Assembly (NCBI RefSeq): GCF_002211785.1
Contig: NZ_CP022132.1
Location: forward strand, 1,054,001 to 1,118,000
Direction of reading: 5' to 3'
Length of the DNA: 64,000 bases
Origin: Francisella halioticida
GTDB lineage: Bacteria > Pseudomonadota > Gammaproteobacteria > Francisellales > Francisellaceae
Shown: positions 49,491 to 57,036 of the stretch, one piece after another
Layout: each line of letters opens with the position of its first letter
Position numbering within the stretch: position 1 is the stretch's first letter
Translations under genes and position numbers: made by a program
Notes under the pieces: generated by a model
What the model was told of the DNA's origin: nothing
The model's input: only the letters and a program-made list of their open reading frames with translations
Database searches by the model: none

Positions 49491-49511
49491 GTTTACATCA
49501 AGCAAGTAAAC
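49491..49511. promoter_or_regulatory. LysR-box-like operator
   Basis: GTTTAC-N9-GTAAAC is a perfect 6-bp inverted repeat with 9-base spacer, containing the T-N11-A arrangement of LysR-type recognition sites. It lies in the divergent gap between the LysR gene and the PrpB-like gene. Confidence 0.5.
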
Positions 49512-49647
49512 TAGTAGACTGTTTTTACTCACACATTTTTTAAAAAAATGAGTGACGAACTAAAATTTAGAGCCGATTTTATCCTAAGGATAATAATAAT
49601 AAAACTATAAGGTTTTAATAATTAAATAAACATTAGAGGTATTAATA

Positions 49648-50499
49648 ATGACAAAGATTACTTTAAAAAAGTTACTTGATCAACCTGAAATTATCTGTGT
49701 TCCCGGTGCATATGATGCTTGGTCAGCAAAACTAATTGAAATGTCAGGATTCCCTGCTGTATATATGACAGGTTATGGTGCTTCTGCTAGTGCACTTGGA
49801 AAACCAGATATTGGTTTGTTAACTATGACAGAAATGGCTAAGTTAGTCAGCAATATGGCAGAATCTGTATCTGTTCCAGTAATTGCTGATGCTGATAATG
49901 GATATGGTAGCGTGAATAATGTGATTAGAACTGTACAGACATATGAAAAAGCTGGTGCTTCAGCAATTCAATTGGAAGATCAGGTATTGCCAAAACGATG
50001 TGGACATATGACAGGAAAAAAAGTTATCGAAAGAAAAGATATGGAAGCTAAAATAAGAGCTGCTGTAGATGCGAGAAAGTCGGAGGATACCTTAATAATA
50101 GCACGCACTGATGCCAGAGCTGTGATAGGATTTGACGATGCTCTTGAACGCGCATCTGCCTATGCAGCTGCTGGTGCAGATGTAATTTTTTTAGAAGCAC
50201 CAGAGTCTATTGAGGAGATGAAAATTGTTCCTAAAATAATAAATAAACCTACTCTTATTAATTTGATAGATCATGGTAAGACTCCTTTTTGTACTAATAA
50301 AGAGCTAGAAGAAATGGGGTATAGTATTGCAATATATCCAGTAGCATCACTTTATGCTATTACAAAAACACTTAAGGACTTTTTTGCTTATTTTAAAAAA
50401 GAAGGTTCAACTAAAGGTTATCCAATGATTGATTTCCCAAAATTTAATGAAATGATTGGTTTACCTGAAATTAGAGATCATGAAAGCAAGTTTTTATAA
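49648..50499 (+). CDS. Isocitrate lyase/PEP mutase-superfamily C-C lyase (PrpB- or dimethylmalate-lyase-like)
   Basis: 283 residues, TIM barrel. CVPGAYDAWSAKLIEMSGF, YMTGYGASASALGKPDIG, IADADNGYG (metal-binding Asp), QLEDQVLPKRCGHM (with the KxCGH catalytic cysteine loop) and IIARTDARAVIGFDDALERA are family landmarks. Methylisocitrate lyase splits 2-methylisocitrate to pyruvate and succinate; the related 2,3-dimethylmalate lyase yields pyruvate and propionate. Pairing with a PrpF/methylitaconate-isomerase-like gene downstream fits either. Substrate not determined. Confidence 0.82.
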   Translation: MTKITLKKLLDQPEIICVPGAYDAWSAKLIEMSGFPAVYMTGYGASASALGKPDIGLLTMTEMAKLVSNMAESVSVPVIADADNGYGSVNNVIRTVQTYEKAGASAIQLEDQVLPKRCGHMTGKKVIERKDMEAKIRAAVDARKSEDTLIIARTDARAVIGFDDALERASAYAAAGADVIFLEAPESIEEMKIVPKIINKPTLINLIDHGKTPFCTNKELEEMGYSIAIYPVASLYAITKTLKDFFAYFKKEGSTKGYPMIDFPKFNEMIGLPEIRDHESKFL

Positions 50500-50571
50500 T
50501 TCTAGGCTATTATCGTAATAGTCTAAAATTATAGGAAAATAATTAATACTCCAATAAAAAAGGATAATGAT

Positions 50572-51717
50572 ATGGCACAAATTGAAAAAATCAGATGCGT
50601 AATTATGCGCGGAGGAACTAGTAAAGCAATATTCTTGATGGAAAATGATTTACCCATTGATAGAAAAGAACGAGATAAAACAATACTAAAAATATTTGGC
50701 AGCCCTGATATTCGTCAAATTGATGGCCTTGGTGGAGCAGAGCCTTTGACCAGTAAGCTAGCTATTATAGCTCCATCTAGTAGGTCTGATGCTGATGTGG
50801 ACTACACTTTTGGGCAAGTGAGTATTAATAAAGTGCTCATCGATTATAATGGTAACTGTGGAAATATTTCTGCAGCGGTAGGACCTTTTGCTATCCAAGA
50901 AGGATTAGTGAAGGCAGAAAGTAATCATACTACCGTTCGTATTCACAATACCAATACTGGAAAAATTATCACCGCTGAAATACCTATGATTGGGAGAGAA
51001 GTAGCAGTTATAGGAGAATGTGTTTGTGATGGAGTCCCAGGAACAGGTGCAAAAATAGTGCTGGATTGGTCAAAAACTGCTGGAGCATGCACAGGAAAAT
51101 TACTGCCCACAGGAAATCCAACTGATGTCATAGATATTCCGGGCTTTGGTATGATAACAATTAGTGTAGTAGATGCCGCAAACCCAATGGTGTTCGTACG
51201 GGCCAGAGATCTTCATCTGGTAGGTACTGAAACACCGCAGCAGATAGATAACAATCCTGAATTACTAAAATTACTGGAGACCATTAGAGGTATAGCTGCA
51301 GAAATGATTGGTCTGGTCAAAGATCCAAAAGATGCTCTAAGCTCTAGTCCAGCTTTTCCAATGATTGCTATAGTAAGTCCTCCATCTGATTATGTAAGGT
51401 TTACTACCGGTGAACCAGTCAAAAGTACTGACATTGATCTAACTTCACGATTAATGTTCATGCAAGTTCTCCATAAAGCTTATTCTGGTACAGCAACAAT
51501 TTGTACGGGTGTCGCTGCTCGAATTTCCGGTTCAATAGTACATGAAATGACTAATCCAGAAGTAAAAAAAGTAGTTCGTATTGGAAATCCTTCTGGAGTT
51601 ATTAAGATTGAAGTTCTTACCGAACAAAATGGAGAAAAAATAGAGCTGAAAAAGGCTACTATATCTCGTACAGCGCGCCGTATTATGGATGGACATGTTT
51701 ATATAACTAATAACTAA
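50572..51717 (+). CDS. PrpF / 3-methylitaconate isomerase family protein
   Basis: 381 residues. RCVIMRGGTSKAIFLMENDL at the start and IDGLGGAEPLTSKLAII, YNGNCGNISAAVGPFAI and DAANPMVFVRA are hallmarks of the PrpF/Mii two-domain (diaminopimelate-epimerase-like) fold. Members move double bonds in aconitate-like acids: PrpF acts on 2-methylaconitate, Mii on methylitaconate. AAAAAGGA ribosome-binding site. 72 bases after the lyase gene, same strand and presumably one operon. Confidence 0.85.
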   Translation: MAQIEKIRCVIMRGGTSKAIFLMENDLPIDRKERDKTILKIFGSPDIRQIDGLGGAEPLTSKLAIIAPSSRSDADVDYTFGQVSINKVLIDYNGNCGNISAAVGPFAIQEGLVKAESNHTTVRIHNTNTGKIITAEIPMIGREVAVIGECVCDGVPGTGAKIVLDWSKTAGACTGKLLPTGNPTDVIDIPGFGMITISVVDAANPMVFVRARDLHLVGTETPQQIDNNPELLKLLETIRGIAAEMIGLVKDPKDALSSSPAFPMIAIVSPPSDYVRFTTGEPVKSTDIDLTSRLMFMQVLHKAYSGTATICTGVAARISGSIVHEMTNPEVKKVVRIGNPSGVIKIEVLTEQNGEKIELKKATISRTARRIMDGHVYITNN

Positions 51718-52000
51718 TATTTTGATAAACTACCAATTTTATTAAAGTTCCATATAAATAGAATAAGATAAAAAATATTCTAATAAATTTGATAAAAATA
51801 AGTTATTGAAATATAAAATGAATAACTAGATAATAAAAATAAATAACCTTCAAACTTAATTTAAAAAAAATGGCATAATCAATGCTAATGAGATTTCCTA
51901 TTCTATAAGAAATTTTAGCTATCTAATTTAGATTAAATATAGATATTTAATCATTTATGCTAATAACAGAGTTATGCCATAAATAAAGGAGATAAAGAAT

Positions 52001-52115
52001 ATGATTCAAGATACTAAGAATGTAGGATTGACACAAAAGCTATCAGCATTTATTGTTTAGCTACTTTAGGAACTAAATTCTCAAAATTGTTGTTAAAATT
52101 TCATGGGGTATTATA
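52001..52115 (+). pseudogene. MmgE/PrpD-family gene, 5' remnant (tentative)
   Basis: Behind a strong AAAGGAG, the ATG at 52001 starts MIQDTKNVGLTQKLSAFIV, then a TAG. In the next frame LATLGTKFSKLLLKFHG follows. 'TxKLAxFI' then a DxLGxA-type helix is how MmgE/PrpD proteins begin, which would suit this cluster (2-methylcitrate dehydratase-like). IS-A sequence begins at about 52116 and the rest of the gene is gone. The assignment rests on a short match. Confidence 0.4.
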
Positions 52116-52290
52116 GAAAGAGGCTAAAGTAGGTATCAAAGAATATATTGATATTTACAACAATGAAAGACTACATTCTAGTATTGGATATATGACTCCT
52201 GATGAAATATATTCTGGTATTTTAGATGCTGCATAAAAGCAAGGAATAAAAATATTTTATAAAGTGGTATTGAATAACAGGGACAGTTTA
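52116..52290 (+). mobile_element. IS-A remnant (175 bp)
   Basis: Right end of IS-A only: codons KEAKVGIKEYIDIYNNERLH to the stop at 52234-52236, then the terminal GGGACAGTTTA at 52290. It joins the PrpD-like remnant to a retropepsin-like remnant. Confidence 0.92.
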
Positions 52291-52543
52291 CACCTTCCTC
52301 TTTAAGTCCCAACTGTTTTAAAGAACGATTAAAGATACTTATTCCATTAGACCCTGTATCAAACAAAATATAAGCTTTACTGTTATTAACCTCTCCTATT
52401 AAATAGAGTGCAGGAAAATTTTCATAGTTATCAAGTAAATTAAATTTTTGATAACCATATTTTTGTGTAAGATAATTCCCTAAATTTTCCGCTTGTAGAG
52501 TATTTATAAAAAAGCAGAAAATAAAAACAATTAAAAATCTCAT
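52291..52543 (-). pseudogene. Retropepsin-like aspartyl protease, N-terminal fragment
   Basis: 84 residues with a signal peptide (MRFLIVFIFCFFINTLQA) and AYILFDTGSNGISIFN, where DTGS is the aspartic-protease active-site motif of bacterial clan AA proteins. After LKEEGVN the frame enters the IS-A end. The second half of the fold is missing, so it should be inactive. Confidence 0.7.
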
Positions 52544-52687
52544 CCTTGATATCCTTTGTAATTTATTATTTTATTCCCTATGATAATACATAAAGTTACT
52601 ACTTAACAATAACTATTGATTGAATAACAGCAATTTTTAATATATATTTTAAAAGTAAAATAATATATAAACACCAGGGTATCATAA

Positions 52688-53275
52688 ATGTATAACTTTC
52701 AAAAAAAGAGTAAACTTTATAAAAGATTCTTTAAAACAATATTTTTACTAATAATAATATTAGTTCCTTTGTTCTGGGTTTGTGTACAGACAAATTTTGA
52801 TTATTTTAGCTCTATAGGAATTTCACAGCCGTATATGGAACAAATATCCCACCAACTTTCTTTAACTACAAGAATCTGTGCACTGTTTGTAAGTCTAATT
52901 CCTACTCTTGCAATTCTTAATATTATTGAGTTATTAATAAAATTATTTAGTTGCTATGAAAATCTTGAAGTATTTTCATCTAAAGTGGTTTCTATTTACA
53001 AAAAATTAGGAAATGCTTTAGTTTATTGGTTTATTGGTTTATTGGTTTATTGGTTTATTGGTTTATTGGTTTATTGGTTTATTGCTGAGCTAATTTATGA
53101 TCCATTAATAGCTTTTACTTTAAGCTATAATAACCCTGTAGAAGAAAGGTTTATAAGTATTACTATAGGTACAATGAACATATTAGCTCTAATTGTTGGA
53201 GCTATTGTTATAGCTATAGCATCCGTGATGCAAAAAGCAAAAGAAATTTCTGAAGAAAATGATTTAACGATTTAA
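52688..53275 (+). CDS. DUF2975 membrane protein with octanucleotide-repeat-encoded segment
   Basis: 195 residues. About four membrane segments in the DUF2975 layout: LLIIILVPLFWVCVQTNFDY, ICALFVSLIPTLAILNIIEL, the repeat-encoded YWFIGLLV array, and NILALIVGAIVIAIASVMQK followed by AKEISEENDLTI. In this family the small XRE-type gene directly behind it is usual. The third segment is made of VYWFIGLL repeats encoded by eight GTTTATTG units, so slippage by one unit would shift the frame. Function unknown; probably a membrane-linked partner of the regulator. Confidence 0.75.
   Translation: MYNFQKKSKLYKRFFKTIFLLIIILVPLFWVCVQTNFDYFSSIGISQPYMEQISHQLSLTTRICALFVSLIPTLAILNIIELLIKLFSCYENLEVFSSKVVSIYKKLGNALVYWFIGLLVYWFIGLLVYWFIAELIYDPLIAFTLSYNNPVEERFISITIGTMNILALIVGAIVIAIASVMQKAKEISEENDLTI
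53021..53084 (+). repeat. Octanucleotide tandem repeat (GTTTATTG)8
   Basis: Eight perfect copies, 64 bases, inside the DUF2975 coding region. Eight is not a multiple of three, so gain or loss of one unit changes the reading frame after about residue 112-132. Typical of contingency loci. Confidence 0.95.
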
Positions 53276-53290
53276 TAAGGTATTTAAAAA

Positions 53291-53506
53291 ATGGCTATAA
53301 GAATTAATTTAGCAACTATTATGGCAGATAAAAAAGTTCGTTCAAAAGAGTTAGCTAAGGTTATTGGAATTACAGAACAAAATTTTTCTATACTCAAAAA
53401 TCAAAAAGCTAAAGCAATTAGGTTTTCTACATTAGAAGCTATCTGTAAATATCTTGACTGTCAGCCAGGAGATATTCTTGTATATCAAAATACCAAGTTA
53501 GATTAA
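53291..53506 (+). CDS. XRE-family (YozG-like) helix-turn-helix regulator
   Basis: 71 residues, almost entirely one Cro/C1-type DNA-binding domain: [58 protein letters not shown]. Such YozG-like proteins commonly pair with DUF2975 proteins. It lies 15 bases after that gene and overlaps the convergent ruvB by 9 bases. If the upstream gene shifts frame, coupling to this regulator could be affected. Confidence 0.88.
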   Translation: MAIRINLATIMADKKVRSKELAKVIGITEQNFSILKNQKAKAIRFSTLEAICKYLDCQPGDILVYQNTKLD

Positions 53507-54544
53507 TAGATTTTGTTGCTTATTAGAATTAAAACTTTCAGGGATTTTTAGTTTAAAATGATTATACGCTATTAAAGTTGCAATTCGCCCTCTTGCTGTA
53601 CGCATCATATAACCTTGTTGAATCAAATAAGGCTCAATAACGTCTTCAATAGTTCCCTTTTCTTCACTTAATGCTGCTGCCATTGTATCTAAACCTACTG
53701 GTCCACCACCAAACTTTTCGATAAGTGTCAATAGATACTTATGATCCATGTGATCAAACCCTACTGGATCTACTTTTAGCATAGTCAAAGCTTTACCAGC
53801 AGTTTCAAAATTTATTTCTCCAGAACCTTTCACTTGAGCATAATCTCTAACTCTGCGTAATAGTCTATTTGCTATCCTAGGAGTTCCTCTTGAACGTTTG
53901 GCAATCTCTTGAGCTCCAACATCTGTTATACTTAGTTCAAATAGATTAGCTGAGCGATAAACAATTTTTGCCAAATCTTCAACAGAATAAAATTCTAAAC
54001 GCTGAATAATACCAAATCTATCTCTAAGAGGTGACGTTAACAAACCTGCTCTTGTCGTAGCACCAACTAAGGTAAATGGTGGTAAATCAATCTTTATTGA
54101 TCTAGCTGCTGGACCTTCGCCAATCATTATATCAAGCTGATAATCTTCCATTGCAGGATACAGAATCTCTTCAACAACAGGGCTCAATCGATGTATTTCA
54201 TCAATAAATAAAACATCATTTTCTTCAAGATTTGTCAAAAGTGCTGCTAAATCACCTGCTTTTTCTAATACTGGACCACTTGTTTGTTTAAGCTCTACAT
54301 CCATTTCATTAGCTATGATATTTGATAAAGTTGTCTTACCTAATCCTGGTGGACCAAAGATAAGAGTATGATCAAGCGCATCACTACGAGACTTTGCAGC
54401 TTCAATAAATATTTCCATTTGCTCTCGTACTACTGGTTGACCTTCATATTCAGATAAAGTTTTAGGCCTAATAGCTCTATCTATAACATTTTCATCATTA
54501 CTCTGAGTTGGATTCGCTGAAATTATTCTATCTGTTTCAATCAT
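53498..54544 (-). CDS. ruvB: Holliday junction DNA helicase RuvB
   Basis: 348 residues, AAA+ motor of the RuvABC branch-migration complex. [20 protein letters not shown] at the start, Walker [15 protein letters not shown], Walker [11 protein letters not shown], the arginine-finger region [16 protein letters not shown], and the C-terminal winged helix ([26 protein letters not shown]). Neighbouring genes are not ruvA or ruvC. Confidence 0.97.
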   Translation of the reverse strand: MIETDRIISANPTQSNDENVIDRAIRPKTLSEYEGQPVVREQMEIFIEAAKSRSDALDHTLIFGPPGLGKTTLSNIIANEMDVELKQTSGPVLEKAGDLAALLTNLEENDVLFIDEIHRLSPVVEEILYPAMEDYQLDIMIGEGPAARSIKIDLPPFTLVGATTRAGLLTSPLRDRFGIIQRLEFYSVEDLAKIVYRSANLFELSITDVGAQEIAKRSRGTPRIANRLLRRVRDYAQVKGSGEINFETAGKALTMLKVDPVGFDHMDHKYLLTLIEKFGGGPVGLDTMAAALSEEKGTIEDVIEPYLIQQGYMMRTARGRIATLIAYNHFKLKIPESFNSNKQQNLLI

Positions 54545-54609
54545 ATCTTAAATTTATATAAATATTCGCATTAAAAGTATAACACTGTTATGTGCTTTTA
54601 TAATAAAAA

Positions 54610-55335
54610 CTATTGAGCTGTATAACCACCATCAATAGGAATTAGACCACCAGTCATAAATTTACTTTTATCACTAAGCAAAAAATAGACCAAATTTGCT
54701 ACTTCTTCTGGTTGTGCTATTCTTTGTAAAGGAAACTCTTTTTCTTCACTTTCATGTGCTTGCTCAAATGATATGCCTTCATTTTGGGCATATTTTTGTA
54801 TAAGATTTTTATAAAAATCTGTATCAACAGTTCCAGGACATACAGTATTTACTCTAATATCATATTTAGCTAAATCAATAGCTAAAGATTTTGTCATCTG
54901 AGCTATAGCTCCCTTACTTGTTGTATAGGCAAAACTATTTGATTTTGCAACAAAGCATTGGTCAGAACCATTAAATACTATAGAAGCACCTCGGCAAATA
55001 TTTTCTTTTAAACCTTTAATTAAGTAGATATTAGACCAAATATTTACATTAAATACCTTTTTGATAATATTTATATCAATATCAAAGATTGATCCTTTGA
55101 TTAATATCCCTGCATTTAAGAATATACCAGCAAATGATATATCCTTAATGCAAGTTAAAACTTCTTGAATATCTTGTTCTTTAGTTAAATCAGCTTTGAT
55201 AAATTTAGCACAACTATTATCATTAGGTTTTGAAATATCTACATTAAAAATGTCATTATTCTTATCTTGTTTTAATATATCAATAAGAGCCTTTCCAATT
55301 CCATTTGACCCTCCAGTAATTAAATAGTTTGGCAT
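54610..55335 (-). CDS. Short-chain dehydrogenase/reductase
   Basis: 241 residues. NAD(P)-binding YLITGGSNGIGKAL, the NAG-type strand (LNAGILIKG), catalytic Ser region and Tyr-x3-Lys in FAYTTSKGAIAQ, and C-terminal GGLIPIDGGYTAQ typical of classical SDRs. Acidic FNVDISKPN after strand 2 suggests NAD(H) preference. Substrate unknown; no pathway partner nearby. Confidence 0.85.
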   Translation of the reverse strand: MPNYLITGGSNGIGKALIDILKQDKNNDIFNVDISKPNDNSCAKFIKADLTKEQDIQEVLTCIKDISFAGIFLNAGILIKGSIFDIDINIIKKVFNVNIWSNIYLIKGLKENICRGASIVFNGSDQCFVAKSNSFAYTTSKGAIAQMTKSLAIDLAKYDIRVNTVCPGTVDTDFYKNLIQKYAQNEGISFEQAHESEEKEFPLQRIAQPEEVANLVYFLLSDKSKFMTGGLIPIDGGYTAQ

Positions 55336-55451
55336 ACCATATCAATTAAAATATTATCTTATGTAAATAATAGCGGATAAGCTTTGAAAAAGACAAATAT
55401 TTTGTCTAAAATCTAAGTTATTATTCCACATATTTATACTAGGAGAAGCTA

Positions 55452-56045
55452 GTGGATCTAAAAGAATTTAAACAAATGGAACTTTCTCATTTTAACGATG
55501 CTAAATCTGTTGAATATCTTAATGACGATATAAATCAATTATTATACTTAGATAGTCCAGCTTTAGAAGTTTTTAGAGACTATAAAAAACATAAAGCTTT
55601 AGTTGTACGAGGAGATACTAATCTAAAAGATGTAAAAGCTAAGCTAATAGATAACCATAAAGACTTTACCCTAGTGGCTAGTGCTGATGGTAAGATTACA
55701 GGTACAATTGCTTTACATTATATTGAAGGACAAGCATTACAAGAAAGAGCTAGGGATGCTGGCGTTAAACCTACTGATTTAACTGCTGATGATGCTAAAT
55801 TACATATTTCAAAAGTAAACGTAGTTTCTTATTCAATTATAAAGGGAGCTAAGATTGGTCATATATTAAATACTCTAATACACTCTGCCTATCATCACAT
55901 AGTCATTTCTAATAAAGATGAGAATGGTAAAAAATATATTCGTGGATATTTTTCATTACCATTTATTAGAAGAGAATTGGGCATAGACGTTTCTCATGTT
56001 TATCAAAAAGAAGGAATAGGGAACATAACACGTTTTCCTTCATAA
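55452..56045 (+). CDS. CBS-domain-like protein
   Basis: 197 residues from a GTG with AGGAG 7 bases upstream. The sequence suggests two CBS repeats: LVVRGDTNLKDVKAKLIDNH ... GKITGTIALHYIEGQ, and SYSIIKGAKIGHILNTLIHS ... YIRGYFSLPFIRREL. CBS pairs bind adenosine nucleotides and regulate partner domains; here no catalytic domain is attached. Distantly related or unrelated folds cannot be excluded. Divergent from the SDR gene. Confidence 0.55.
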   Translation: MDLKEFKQMELSHFNDAKSVEYLNDDINQLLYLDSPALEVFRDYKKHKALVVRGDTNLKDVKAKLIDNHKDFTLVASADGKITGTIALHYIEGQALQERARDAGVKPTDLTADDAKLHISKVNVVSYSIIKGAKIGHILNTLIHSAYHHIVISNKDENGKKYIRGYFSLPFIRRELGIDVSHVYQKEGIGNITRFPS

Positions 56046-56083
56046 ACTTTCTAATTAATGTAGTTTTTTATCACGTTGTAAAA

Positions 56084-56666
56084 TTATTTCGCTACTATTG
56101 TATAACCTTTTGCATTGGGGTGAACTGAATCAACCATTAGTTTTTTGTTTCCAAAAAGAACATTAGGAACAAGCAAGCAATCATTATCTTTAGCAAATGT
56201 AATTATAGTCATTAGCATAATCATTAGAATAATAAGGTATATCTAGCCCTCCTATGACAACAAGAGCTCCATTGGCTTGCAAAATATCTACAATTTGCTT
56301 TAGATTATCAAAAGCTTCTCCAGCCGGAATTTTCTTTTTAAGATCATTTCCTCCTAAAGTGATAAGTACAATCTTAGGATCTTTAGCTAATACACTATTA
56401 ATACGCTCCAAAGCTTGTTGAGTTGTCTCTCCAGATACTCCCATATTAATTATGGGCTGATTAATCATTTTAGATAGTTGAGATGGGTAATTGTTTTTCT
56501 TACCTACTCCATAGCCTGCTGTTAAGCTATCTCCAAAAGCAACTATTGTTTCACCTTTTGGCTCACTATTGATTATATGCCAGTTATTATAATTAGTTGT
56601 AAAGAAAATAAAATAGATTAAATATATTGCAATACAAGCTATAACAGCTATGATTATTTTTTTCAT
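56084..56666 (-). pseudogene. SGNH-family esterase/lysophospholipase (TesA-like), frameshifted
   Basis: An N-terminal membrane anchor or signal (KKIIIAVIACIAIYLIYFIF) precedes TIVAFGDSLTAGYGV (block I, nucleophile Ser), INMGVSGETT (block II), and ITLGGNDLKK (block III). After ...DYANDYNYI the frame is lost; in the next frame ITFAKDNDCLLVPNVLFGNK and MVDSVHPNAKGY (block V, Asp-x2-His) complete the enzyme. One frameshift at about 56200, near a small duplication (AND-YAND). Likely a periplasmic esterase in its intact form. Confidence 0.8.
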
Positions 56667-56682
56667 TTTAACTCTTGCATTT

Positions 56683-57024
56683 TTAATTGGAGGATTTTTC
56701 TGTATATATCCAGGCTTTTTTACCTGAAGTTAAAGTTACTTCTTTACGAATATAGCTACCAACTTCATACTCATCAGAACATCTAAGTTCTTTAGATGTT
56801 ATCTCAAAAATAGTTCCATAAACTTTATCCTCTTCTCTACATATTTCTTTAAGAACTGGATGAAATCTTTTACCACTGACTTTTACTATTCCCTTATCTA
56901 AAATTTCAACTTCTGAAGTGATGTAACCAGTTAAAACTGTTTTTTCACCATTAAGCTTTCTACCAAAAGTAGAAAGCTAGACATTACCTTGCTGTAAAGT
57001 CCCATATGAAAATAATAATTCCAT
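56683..57024 (-). pseudogene. Gamma-glutamylcyclotransferase-like (AIG2/GGCT) protein with TAG at codon 16
   Basis: 113 residues if read through. MELLFSYGTLQQGNV-stop-LSTFGRKLNGE is the GGCT fold opening (YGTLxxxNVQL); the stop sits where Gln is usual, so CAG to TAG is likely. The rest, ending YEVGSYIRKEVTLTSGKKAW, is continuous. 17 bases upstream of the esterase remnant and in line behind dxs. Glutamylcyclotransferase-like enzymes release oxoproline from gamma-glutamyl compounds. Confidence 0.72.
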
Positions 57025-57036
57025 AAGTTCAAGATC

